Shown here piece by piece: positions 51,912 to 59,582 of a stretch of 64,000 nucleotides of DNA. Source of the stretch: Roseomonas mucosa ATCC BAA-692 (lineage in GTDB: Bacteria > Pseudomonadota > Alphaproteobacteria > Acetobacterales > Acetobacteraceae). Within the stretch, counting starts at the first letter, position 1. The number at the start of each line of letters is the position of its first letter. Below the pieces are notes generated by a model. That model was not told the origin of the DNA. It searched no databases and saw only the letters and a list, made by a program, of their open reading frames with translations. The translations under genes and the position numbers were made by a program. The stretch is taken from the NCBI RefSeq assembly GCF_000622225.1, contig NZ_JHWD01000017.1, positions 1 through 64,000 on the forward strand, written 5' to 3'.

Positions 51912-52865
51912 TCAGGCGGCTTCGTAGACGACGGTCTCCTTGCCGGAATCGCCCACCACCAGGAAGACGGTGGCGTCGCTGAAGTCGTCGTTGCGGAAGT
52001 AGTGCGGCCGCCCGGCGGGGGTCTTCACCACGTCGAGCGGGCCGAGCTTCGCTTCCACGACCTTGCCGTCATCGCCGACCCAGCCGACGGTGACGCAGCC
52101 TTCGAGCACGAGGTAGGCGTCCTCGACATCGCGCACATAGGGCTTCACGCCGACGCCGCGGGGGATGCCCAGCATCTCCTTGCGCGCGGTGGTGGACTGC
52201 ACGCCACCCTCGCCGACATAGACCTTGCGGAAGAAGCCTGCCTTCTCCGCGATCACCGGCTGCTGGGTGAAGCGGATGACGTGGTGCGCCATGAGCTGCT
52301 GCAACGGGTGCGCGCCCTCGGTGGACAGCATCTCCGTCTGGCCCGGCTTGGCGCCGAAGGCACGGGCGAGCGCGGCGTCGGTGTCCTTGGGGTGATAGAC
52401 ATAGCGCGGGGGCTGCGGCTTGCCGACATCGACGCTGATGCTCATCAGCACGGGCTTCACGCCCTCGTTGCGGAAGCCGTGCGGCACGTCGCGGGCGTTC
52501 AGGATCATGTCCTTGGGACCGAGCTTGACCTCGACCACCTGCCCGTCCTGCTCCCAGCCCACGGTCAGCACGCCGTCGATGATGAGGAAGCTCTCCTCGA
52601 TCTCATGCGCGTGGCAGGCCGCGTACTTGCCCGGCTCCTTGTGGATCAGGCTCAGCGTGAAGTTGTCGGCCTTCATGGTGGAGGTGTCGCCGACCTTGGG
52701 CGAGCCGCCGGCGCCGATATAGCGCATCTGCGCGCGGGAGAGTTCCGGAAAGCCGCGGTTCGAGGGGAAGGCGTCCCAGTCGAAGGCCTTCTGCGCGTGC
52801 CGGCCGATGTGGCGCTGCAGGTCCGCTTCCAGCGGGACCGTGGCGGGCGGGGCGATGACGTTCAT
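51912..52865 (-). CDS. Bicupin protein, probable dioxygenase or decarboxylase-like enzyme
   Basis: A 317-residue protein with two cupin domains. The first, about residues 60-150, has the metal motif pieces KYAACHAHEIEESFLIIDGVLTVGWEQDG (His-x-His with Glu) and ILNARDVPHGFRN (His). The second, about 210-310, repeats the fold (DVEDAYLVLEGCVTVGWVGDDGKVVEAKLGPLDVVKTPAGRPHYFRN) but lacks the first His-x-His, so it may be structural. I cannot name the substrate; gentisate-type dioxygenases have a similar layout. ATG 52865 is preferred. It is divergent from the IclR regulator by 84 bases, suggesting shared control with the downstream redox genes. Confidence 0.7.
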   Translation of the reverse strand: MNVIAPPATVPLEADLQRHIGRHAQKAFDWDAFPSNRGFPELSRAQMRYIGAGGSPKVGDTSTMKADNFTLSLIHKEPGKYAACHAHEIEESFLIIDGVLTVGWEQDGQVVEVKLGPKDMILNARDVPHGFRNEGVKPVLMSISVDVGKPQPPRYVYHPKDTDAALARAFGAKPGQTEMLSTEGAHPLQQLMAHHVIRFTQQPVIAEKAGFFRKVYVGEGGVQSTTARKEMLGIPRGVGVKPYVRDVEDAYLVLEGCVTVGWVGDDGKVVEAKLGPLDVVKTPAGRPHYFRNDDFSDATVFLVVGDSGKETVVYEAA

Positions 52866-52949
52866 CCGGAACTCCTTTCTTGCAGGTGCGGCCGTGCCGT
52901 CCGGAAACTCCTGTAGCCGCGTTCCTGTTTGCCTGCTATACGCTGTTTT

Positions 52950-53810
52950 ATGGGTAAACACATTTTGGATGCGGAGGTGCCCCCGGCGGCGGCAGGCGGG
53001 GAGGCGGATGACCGCTACCTCGTCCCCGGCCTCGTGCGCGGGTTGCAGGCGCTGCAGGCCTTCACGCCCGAACGCCGCCGCATGACGCTGGTGGAAATCG
53101 GCGCGGCGCTGGGCATCACCCGCTCCGCCGCCTACCGGCTGGTCTATACGCTGGACCAGCTAGGCTTCCTGGTGCACGACCCGCAGACGCGCACCTATGC
53201 GCTGGGTCCGGCCGTGCTGCGCCTGGGCTATGGCTATATCGCTTCCCGCGACCTGCCCGAGGTCGCCGCGCCGCATCTGGAGGCGCTGCGCGACCGCACC
53301 CAATGGTCCGCCCATCTGGGGGTGCTGGAGGGGCGCGACGTCGTCTACCTGATGCGGATGCCGACGCGGCGCGCCGTGTCCTCGGTGGTGCAGGTCGGCT
53401 CGCGCCTGCCCGCGCATGCCACCGGCATGGGGCGCGTGCTGCTGGCGGGGCTGGAGGATGCGGCGATCGAGGCGCTGTACCGTGACACCCGGCTGGAATC
53501 CTACAGCGGCCGCACCCCGGCCACCCTGCCCGCGCTGCTGAAACAGGCCCGGCTGGACCGCGCCTCCGGCACCGTCACCAATGTCGCGGGCTACGAGGCC
53601 GGGGTGACGAGCATCGCGGCCCCCATCCGCGATGTCTCGGGCCGCGCGGTGGCGGCGATCAACATCTCCACCGTCGCGCTGCTGGTGACGGAGGCCGAGC
53701 TGCGCGGCCCTCTGGCGCAGGAGGTCACGGCCAGCGCCGCCGCCATTTCCCGGGCCCTGGGCCACGCGCCGGCGGAAGCCGAGCCCCGGCCCCGCAAGGC
53801 GGGCGGCTGA
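52950..53810 (+). CDS. IclR-family transcriptional regulator
   Basis: A 286-residue regulator. The N-terminal winged helix is RYLVPGLVRGLQALQAFTPERRRMTLVEIGAALGITRSAAYRLVYTLDQLGFLVHD. The C-terminal effector domain has DLPEVAAPHLEALRDRTQWSAHLGVLEGRDVVYLMRMPT, RLPAHATGMGRVLLAG and GVTSIAAPIRDVSGRAVAAINIS. IclR proteins of the PcaR/PobR type sense aromatic or dicarboxylic acids; the effector here is unknown. An imperfect TGTTT-N7-AAACA palindrome overlaps the start codon, a possible autoregulation site. It faces away from the bicupin gene and runs toward the Bug/redox genes. Confidence 0.9.
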   Translation: MGKHILDAEVPPAAAGGEADDRYLVPGLVRGLQALQAFTPERRRMTLVEIGAALGITRSAAYRLVYTLDQLGFLVHDPQTRTYALGPAVLRLGYGYIASRDLPEVAAPHLEALRDRTQWSAHLGVLEGRDVVYLMRMPTRRAVSSVVQVGSRLPAHATGMGRVLLAGLEDAAIEALYRDTRLESYSGRTPATLPALLKQARLDRASGTVTNVAGYEAGVTSIAAPIRDVSGRAVAAINISTVALLVTEAELRGPLAQEVTASAAAISRALGHAPAEAEPRPRKAGG

Positions 53811-53832
53811 GGCCGCCACGCCATCCCCGACA

Positions 53833-53864
53833 GGCCCTGGCCGGGAATCCCCCGGGCCAGGGCC
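53833..53864 (+). terminator. Hairpin after the IclR gene
   Basis: GGCCCTGG and CCAGGGCC pair at the base, with CCGGG/CCCGG above and one unpaired G. It lies 23 bases past the IclR stop. No T-run follows, so termination strength is uncertain. Confidence 0.4.
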
Positions 53865-53976
53865 AGGAAAGCCGGAAGCAGCCCCCCCGCTTCCGGTCCG
53901 GTAGAAGAAACCCCGCAACAAGCGGGCCGGAACGCCGGTCACACGTCCCAGCAACGATCCTGAACGGGAGTTCCCC

Positions 53977-54966
53977 ATGTTCCAACCCGCCCCGGGCCGC
54001 CGCGCCCTGCTTGGCGCCACGGCCGCCCTCGCCGCCGCGGGGCTGCGCCCGGCCCGCGCCGCTTCCTGGCCCTCGCGCCAGGTGACCATCGTCGCCCCCT
54101 TCACCCCCGGCGGCCCGGTGGACGTGCTGGCGCGCGTCGTGGCGCAGGGGCTGCAGGCCGGCAGCGGCCAGAATACGGTGGTGGACAACCGCGTGGGCGC
54201 CCAGGGCAATATCGGCATCGACGCGGTACGCCGTGCGGCGCCGGACGGCCACACGCTGCTTCTGGTGCCGGCGGGCAACCTGACCATCAACCCCACGCTG
54301 ATGCGCGACCTGCCCTTCGACGTGGAGCGGGATTTCCTGCCGCTGAACCTGCTGGCCACGGCGCCCAACGTCATCGTCTGCGACCCGCGCCTGCCGGTGC
54401 GCGACATCCAGGGGCTGCTCGCCTTCGCGAAGACGCAGAAGGATGGCGTGACCTATGCCAGCCCTGGCTTCGGCAGCCAGCTTCACCTGGCGGGCGAGCT
54501 GCTGGCGCAGCGGACCGGCATCCCCATGCTGCACGTGCCCTACAAGGGTTCCAGCCAGGCGGCGACGGATGTGATGTCGGGGCAGGTGCAGCTCCTCTTC
54601 ACCAACCTGCCGGCCGTGCTGGAGGCGGTGCGCGATGGCCAGCTCCGCGCCCTGGCCCTTACCACGGCGCAGCGCACCCCGGTGATGCCGGACATCCCGA
54701 CGCTGGGCGAGCTGGGCGTGGAGGGCTTCGACATCACCTCCTGGTACGGGCTGCTGGCGCCGCGCGCCGTGCCGCCCGCCCTGGCGGAGGAGATCCACAC
54801 CACGGTCGCGCGCATCCTGCACGAGCCGCGCACGAGCACCGCCCTTGCCGCCCAGGGCCTCACCCTCTCCGACGAATCCATGGTGGATTTCGCAGCCCGC
54901 ATCCGGGCGGAAACCGCTGTCTGGGCGAAGGTGATCCGCGAACGGAAGATCGAGCCACAGCTCTGA
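53977..54966 (+). CDS. Bug-family tripartite tricarboxylate transporter binding protein
   Basis: Periplasmic binding protein of 329 residues with an Arg-rich signal peptide (PGRRALLGATAALAAAGLRPARAA). Bug hallmarks are VTIVAPFTPGGPVDVLARVVAQGL (ligand-binding Pro-Gly-Gly loop), VVDNRVGAQGNIGIDAVRRAAPDGHTLLL, GSQLHLAGELLAQRTGIPMLHVPYKGSSQAATDVMSGQVQLLF and LGELGVEGFDITSWYGLLAP. Bug proteins bind carboxylic acids for TctAB-type uptake, or serve sensing. No tctA or tctB is present. It sits between the IclR regulator and the three-gene redox set, so it may capture that system's substrate. Confidence 0.92.
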   Translation: MFQPAPGRRALLGATAALAAAGLRPARAASWPSRQVTIVAPFTPGGPVDVLARVVAQGLQAGSGQNTVVDNRVGAQGNIGIDAVRRAAPDGHTLLLVPAGNLTINPTLMRDLPFDVERDFLPLNLLATAPNVIVCDPRLPVRDIQGLLAFAKTQKDGVTYASPGFGSQLHLAGELLAQRTGIPMLHVPYKGSSQAATDVMSGQVQLLFTNLPAVLEAVRDGQLRALALTTAQRTPVMPDIPTLGELGVEGFDITSWYGLLAPRAVPPALAEEIHTTVARILHEPRTSTALAAQGLTLSDESMVDFAARIRAETAVWAKVIRERKIEPQL

Positions 54967-55275
54967 GGCCGGTTGCGCTTCGCCGCCTGGCATCGCGCCG
55001 TCCCGGGGGGACGAGGCTCCGCCTTTTTCCCCCGGCCTCCATCCGCCAGGACGCTTCACAGGACCATCGCAAAGTCCTCGTCATCCAGACCAAATAAGTC
55101 CAGATTAAACACACATGCAGAAGACGGATGGGACGGCATCATTTTCTTGCTACCGGTGGGTTTTTCAAGCCGGATATTATGGTGACGGGTTCAGGCGGCG
55201 GCGCGATGGGTCTATCCTTCCCGTCCAGGACACCGGCATTTCCCGATGTCCTCCACGGACGGGAGATCGCCCCGC
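54967..55275. other. Intergenic region before the redox genes
   Basis: About 310 bases. The first part holds a fragment of the dispersed element (55001-55055). Bases 55080-55200 are A+T-rich and may contain a separate promoter for the redox operon. No gene is seen. Confidence 0.5.
55001..55055 (-). repeat. Dispersed intergenic element, fragment H
   Basis: Reverse orientation end only: TCCCGGGGGGACGAGGCTCC, GCCTTTTTCCCCCGG, then ATCCGCCAGGACGCTT, matching the right terminal part of copies E and F. The interior is missing. Confidence 0.55.
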
Positions 55276-55956
55276 ATGTCCGACGACACACGGACCCCCG
55301 GAACCCTGCACCTGCAATTCGATGGCCATGCCATCGAGGCAGTCCCCGGAACCTCGCTGCTGCAGGCCTGGACGGCCGCCGGGCTGACGCTGACGGAGAA
55401 TGTCGGCTGCATGGGCCAGGGAGTCTGCGGGGCCTGCCGCGTGCTGGTGCGCCGACCGGGCCAGCGCCTGGCCAGTACGGCGCTGGCCTGCGAGATGCTG
55501 GCCGAGGAAGGGATGCAGGTCTCCTTCATCGACCATTTCCCGGCCCGCCGCCCGCACGCCTATGACCTGCACGCGCTGACCGACAGCTGGACCGCGATCG
55601 ACCAGATCGACGCCGTCTTCCCCGAGGCCAAGCACTGCCGCCACTGCAACGGCTGCGACCGCGCCTGTCCCAAGGGGATCGAGGTGCAGCGCATGGTCAA
55701 CCTCGCCGCCGTGGGGCAGGCCAATGCGGCGGCCGAGCTCTTCGACCACTGCGTGCTCTGCAACCTCTGCGTCGCCGCCTGCCCGGAGCATATAGACCCG
55801 GCGCATCTGGGCCAGTTCGTGCGGCGGATGAACGCCTCGCTGACGCTGCGCCCCTCCGACCTGATCATGCGGCTGCACGAGATAGAGGACGGCCGCCAGC
55901 CGATCGACTTCGGCGCGCCAGGTGCCAATCCGCCGCCGAAGGGAGCCGCGCCATGA
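55276..55956 (+). CDS. Iron-sulfur protein with one [2Fe-2S] and two [4Fe-4S] cluster sites (fumarate reductase B-like)
   Basis: A 226-residue electron-transfer subunit. Residues 10-85 form a plant-type ferredoxin domain with Cys45, Cys51, Cys54 and Cys72 (CMGQGVCGACRVLV). The C-terminal half carries CRHCNGCDRACPKG (Cys121, 124, 127, 131) and CVLCNLCVAACPEH (Cys159, 162, 165, 169), two complete [4Fe-4S] sites. This differs from classical SdhB/FrdB, where the third site is [3Fe-4S]. ATG 55276 has a GGGAGA ribosome site; another ATG at 55246 lacks one. Its stop overlaps the flavoprotein start, so they likely form one complex. Confidence 0.85.
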   Translation: MSDDTRTPGTLHLQFDGHAIEAVPGTSLLQAWTAAGLTLTENVGCMGQGVCGACRVLVRRPGQRLASTALACEMLAEEGMQVSFIDHFPARRPHAYDLHALTDSWTAIDQIDAVFPEAKHCRHCNGCDRACPKGIEVQRMVNLAAVGQANAAAELFDHCVLCNLCVAACPEHIDPAHLGQFVRRMNASLTLRPSDLIMRLHEIEDGRQPIDFGAPGANPPPKGAAP

Positions 55957-57575
55957 GCGCCGCCGGGATCCCCCATGCCCAGGCGCTGGACGCCTGGCGC
56001 GCCGCCTCCCCCGCCCCGCCCCGGACGCTGGACCTGCCGGTGCCGGAGCTGCTGGCCGGCTACCATCCGGACCGTCAGCCCGGCGCCATGGTGACGCTGC
56101 GGGTCGGCACCAGCGCCGGCCAGGAATGCCCGGCCATCCTGGCGGACCTGCTGCAGGCGGATTCGCTGCTGGAGGATGTGGACATCGCCGGCGCTCCGAT
56201 GCTGGACGCGGACGTGCTGGTGATCGGCGGCGGCGGCGCGGGCTGCGTCGCGGCGCTGACCGCCGCGCGCGCCGGGGCCCGCGTGCTGCTCGCCACCAAG
56301 CTGCGCATCGGCGACAGCAACACGGTGATGGCGGAGGGCGGCATCCAGGCCGCGGTCGGCGCCGAGGACAGCCTGCAGCGGCATTTCGAGGACACGCTGC
56401 GCGCCGGGCACTTCGCCGCCGACAAGGCGCTGGTGGCGGCGCTGGTGTCGGGCGGGCCACAGGCGATCCGCTGGCTGATCCAGGAGGGGATGAGCTTCGA
56501 CCTCACCGAGGGCAGCCAGCGCATGGGCGGCACGCTGCTGCGCAAGAAGCCCGGCGGCGCCACCGCCGCCCGGCTGCTCTCCTATCGCGACTTCACCGGG
56601 CTGGAACTGATGCGGGCGCTGCGCGAGGCGACCCTGCTGCAGCCGGGGATCACCATCCTCGACCGTCATCCGGCGCTGGAGCTGCTGAGCGACGACCGCG
56701 GCCGCTGCGCCGGGGCGGTGCTGCACGACTTCGCGCATGGCCGCCCGGTGCTGGCCCGGGCCGGGGCGGTGGTGCTGGCCACCGGCGGCTCGGGGCGGCT
56801 GCACCTCGCGGGCTTTCCCACCTCCAACCACTATGGCGCCACGGCGGACGGTCTGGTGCTGGCCTATCGCCTCGGCGCCCCGCTGCGGGAGGTGAACAGC
56901 TTCCAGTACCACCCGACCGGCATCGCCTGGCCGCCGCACATGGAGGGCTCCCTGGTCAGCGAGGCGGCGCGTTCCTCCGGCGCCTTCCTGGTGAACGGCA
57001 AGGGCGAGCGCTTCGTGGACGAGTTGCAGCCGCGCGACGTGGTGGCCTCCGCCATCCTGCGCGAGATCGCCGAGGGGCGAGGCGTGGAACGCGACGGCAA
57101 GGTTGGGATCTTCCTCGACACGCCGACGCTGGAGAAGGGCAGGCCCGGCATCCTGGAGAAGAGCCTCGTCACCCTGCGCCACCTCGCCCATCGCGGCGGC
57201 TTCGATCCGGCCGAGGAGCCCTTCCTGATCCGCCCGACGCTGCACTACCAGAACGGCGGCGTGGAGATCGATCCGGCAGGTCGCACCGCCGTCCCCGGCC
57301 TGCTCTGCGCGGGCGAGGTGACGGGCGGGCTGCATGGGCGCAACCGCATGATGGGCAATGCCCTGCTGGAGCTCGTGGTCTTCGGCCGCCATGCCGGCGC
57401 CGGGGCCGCCGCCGAGGCGCGGGCGGAACGGCCGCGCAACGTGGGGCTGACGCATCTCGCCGACTGGCGACGTGCCCTGGTGGCGCAGGGCCTGCCGCTC
57501 AGCCGCAAGGCTCCGATGATCTTTCCGCCCTACGGCCACTTCGATGCCGTCACCGACCGGGGGATGGCCGCATGA
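55953..57575 (+). CDS. FAD-dependent dehydrogenase/reductase, fumarate reductase flavoprotein type
   Basis: A 540-residue flavoprotein of the SdhA/FrdA/NadB family with an extra 85-residue N-terminal segment of unknown role. The FAD site is ADVLVIGGGGAGCVAALTAA (residues 86-105). The usual His that binds FAD covalently is absent (IGDSNTVMAEGG), so FAD is noncovalent, as in soluble members. Active-site elements are retained: FQYHPTGIAW with His, LVSEAARSSGAF, and LQPRDVVASAI, whose Arg matches the proton-shuttle Arg of fumarate reductase. The end LCAGEVTGGLHGRNRMMGNALLELVVFGRHAG is typical. The substrate is probably a small dicarboxylate, but this is unproven. Confidence 0.85.
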   Translation: MSAAGIPHAQALDAWRAASPAPPRTLDLPVPELLAGYHPDRQPGAMVTLRVGTSAGQECPAILADLLQADSLLEDVDIAGAPMLDADVLVIGGGGAGCVAALTAARAGARVLLATKLRIGDSNTVMAEGGIQAAVGAEDSLQRHFEDTLRAGHFAADKALVAALVSGGPQAIRWLIQEGMSFDLTEGSQRMGGTLLRKKPGGATAARLLSYRDFTGLELMRALREATLLQPGITILDRHPALELLSDDRGRCAGAVLHDFAHGRPVLARAGAVVLATGGSGRLHLAGFPTSNHYGATADGLVLAYRLGAPLREVNSFQYHPTGIAWPPHMEGSLVSEAARSSGAFLVNGKGERFVDELQPRDVVASAILREIAEGRGVERDGKVGIFLDTPTLEKGRPGILEKSLVTLRHLAHRGGFDPAEEPFLIRPTLHYQNGGVEIDPAGRTAVPGLLCAGEVTGGLHGRNRMMGNALLELVVFGRHAGAGAAAEARAERPRNVGLTHLADWRRALVAQGLPLSRKAPMIFPPYGHFDAVTDRGMAA

Positions 57576-58822
57576 CCGCCGTGCTCACCGCCGAGGCGAT
57601 CCGGGTCGGCCCGGACCTCGCCGCCTGGCTCAAGGTTGGCGGCGGCGAGGGACTGGAACGCGCCCTCGACGATCCCGCCGGCATCATCCCCGCCCTGGAG
57701 GCCGCCGGGCTGCGCGGCCTGGGCGGCGCCGGCTTCCCGACGCACCGCAAATGGGCCGCCGTGGCGGCGCAGCCCCCCTTCCCCGAGGGCGGCGGCAAGT
57801 GGATCATCTGCAACGGCAACGAGGACGAGCCGGGTACCTTCAAGGACCGCTTCCTGCTCTCCCGCACGCCGCATCAGGTGATTGAGGGCGCGCTGATCGG
57901 CGCCCTGGCGGTGAAGGCGAACATGATCGCCCTCTACGTCAATCCGCGCGAGACGGCCTCCGTGAAGGCCCTGCGCGCCGCCGCCGATGCCTGGCGCGCG
58001 CATCCGCTGCTGGCCCGTGTCTCGGAATCTGTCGGCACCCCGGTGCAGATGCGCGTCAGCGAGAGCGCCGGTCTCTATGTGGGCGGCGAGGAGACCGCGG
58101 CGGTGGCCAGCGTCATGGGCGGCTTCCCCTTCCCGTCGCTGAAGCCGCCCTTCCCCGCGGAAAAGGGCGTGAACGGCGCGCCGACGCTGCTGAACAACGT
58201 CGAGACCTTCGCCCATGTCCCGCATATCCTCCAGCACGGCGCGGCATGGTACCGGGCGCTGGGCCTCGGGGAGGCGGCGGGCACCAAGCTCTACTCGCTG
58301 TCCGGCGACGTGCTGCGGCCGGGCCTGCACGAGCTGCCGATGGGCACTTCGCTGCGCGAGCTGGTCTTCCGCTGCGGCGGCGGCATGCTGGCGGGCAAGG
58401 CGTTCAAGGCGGTCTTCACCGGTGGCCCCTCCAACACGCTGCTGACAGACCGGGACCTCGACGTCGCGCTGGACTTCGACAGCCTGCGCGCCCGCGGCTC
58501 GCGCCTCGGCACCGGCGCCATGATCGTGGTGGGCGAAGGCACCAGCATCCTGCGCAAGACAGCGGAGTACGTCGCCTTCTTCGCGGCGAGCTCCTGCGGC
58601 CAGTGCCCCTCCTGCAAGATCGGCACGCACCAGGTCTCGCGCATCCTCGAACGCATCGAGGCCGGGGCCGGCCGCCCCACCGACCTCGCGGCGCTGGAGA
58701 ACCTGACGCGCCTCCTGCCCGGCTCCGGCCGCTGCGGACTGGTGGACGGCGCCGCCACGGTACTGGCCAGCTCCCTCGCCACCTTCCGGAGCGAATACGA
58801 ACGGGCAGTCGGCCTGCACTGA
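57572..58822 (+). CDS. NuoF-like NADH-binding FMN/Fe-S subunit
   Basis: A 416-residue protein matching the 51-kDa subunit of complex I. FMN-binding GLRGLGGAGFPTHRKW (46-61), NADH-binding NGNEDEPGTFKDRFLL, YVGGEETAAVASVMGGFPFPSLKPPFPA, the SLBB region LYSLSGDVLRPGLHELPMG, and the [4Fe-4S] site Cys342-Cys345-Cys348 (SSCGQCPSCKIGT) with Cys388. It is not part of a nuo operon; its ATG overlaps the flavoprotein stop. The likely role is passing electrons from NADH through FMN and Fe-S clusters to the flavoprotein, or the reverse. Confidence 0.88.
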   Translation: MTAVLTAEAIRVGPDLAAWLKVGGGEGLERALDDPAGIIPALEAAGLRGLGGAGFPTHRKWAAVAAQPPFPEGGGKWIICNGNEDEPGTFKDRFLLSRTPHQVIEGALIGALAVKANMIALYVNPRETASVKALRAAADAWRAHPLLARVSESVGTPVQMRVSESAGLYVGGEETAAVASVMGGFPFPSLKPPFPAEKGVNGAPTLLNNVETFAHVPHILQHGAAWYRALGLGEAAGTKLYSLSGDVLRPGLHELPMGTSLRELVFRCGGGMLAGKAFKAVFTGGPSNTLLTDRDLDVALDFDSLRARGSRLGTGAMIVVGEGTSILRKTAEYVAFFAASSCGQCPSCKIGTHQVSRILERIEAGAGRPTDLAALENLTRLLPGSGRCGLVDGAATVLASSLATFRSEYERAVGLH

Positions 58823-59151
58823 ACCCTGTCCCGGCGGGTCCGCTGCGCTTCGTGGCGGGCCGCCGGGGGAAACCACGGGGAGGGGTGCCGGAAAGGAGAC
58901 GGCCCGGATCCCGGAATCGCGTGGAAAGTTTGGTTGCCGAACGGGTGCCGCGCGATCCCCGCAACCTTTGCCTTTCGCACGAAAGGCGGAAACCCGTCTT
59001 TTGCCGGCCGGGTGGAAGCCCGTTGGAAAGCGGAAAATTATCCTGAAACCCCGGCTTTCCGGAATTTCGGATAAAGGATATTGCGCCCGGCGCGGAATTC
59101 CACATCTATGGGGGCGATTTATTCCCCTTTCTCGTTTTGAACCGAAGACAA
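58823..59151. other. Intergenic region upstream of the H-NS-like gene
   Basis: About 330 bases without a gene. The first 100 are GC-rich; from about 59020 the sequence becomes A+T-richer (GGATAAAGGATATTG, TTTATTCCCC), a likely promoter and leader for the H-NS-like gene. Confidence 0.45.
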
Positions 59152-59499
59152 ATGGCCAACAAATCCCCGATCAACCTCGACAATCTCTCGGTTCAGGAAC
59201 TCACCGCCCTGATTGCCAGCGCCGAGGAAAAGCGCCGGGAGAAACTGGCGGAGGCGAAGCGTGACCTCCTGGCCGAAATGGAGGAGAAGGCGGCAGCCCT
59301 GGGTCTATCGCTCGAAGGTCTTGTCCAGGCCGAGGCACCGGCCCGGGGCGGCCGCAAGGTCCGCCGTGCCACCGCCGGCGCGGCGGCTGCCAAGTATCGC
59401 GGCCCCAATGGCGAGGAATGGTCCGGCCGCGGCCGCCCACCCGCCTGGATCGTGATGGCGGAGTCCGAGGGCAAGAACCGGGAAGGCTTCCGGATCTGA
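59152..59499 (+). CDS. H-NS family nucleoid protein
   Basis: A 115-residue DNA-binding protein. The N-terminal half is a charged coiled-coil for oligomerisation (LDNLSVQELTALIASAEEKRREKLAEAKRDLLAEMEEKAAALG). The C-terminal DNA-binding domain has the hallmark KYRGPNGEEWSGRGRPPAWIVMAE, whose SGRGRPP binds the minor groove of A+T-rich DNA. It likely silences or organises low-GC DNA such as the islands noted upstream of rpfF and rpfC. ATG 59152 is preferred over an earlier in-frame start. Convergent with the aminotransferase gene. Confidence 0.92.
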   Translation: MANKSPINLDNLSVQELTALIASAEEKRREKLAEAKRDLLAEMEEKAAALGLSLEGLVQAEAPARGGRKVRRATAGAAAAKYRGPNGEEWSGRGRPPAWIVMAESEGKNREGFRI

Positions 59500-59549
59500 G
59501 CCGGCCACGGGACCGGGGGTAAATTCCCCAACCCTCCGGTCGCGTTCCG

Positions 59550-59570
59550 CGGGCCGGCATCGCCGGCCCG
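59550..59570. terminator. Hairpin between converging hns-like and aminotransferase genes
   Basis: CGGGCCGGC and GCCGGCCCG pair around ATC. It is centred between the two stops (59499 and 59583). It lacks a T-run on either side, so a bidirectional terminator is plausible but weakly supported. Confidence 0.45.
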
Positions 59571-59582
59571 GACGAGGCCGCA

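Noticed and set aside
55922-58822. A 966-codon frame suggesting a fusion with the NuoF-like protein
   Set aside because: Its first half is an out-of-frame reading of the flavoprotein gene. The NuoF-like protein has its own ATG at 57572 overlapping the flavoprotein stop.
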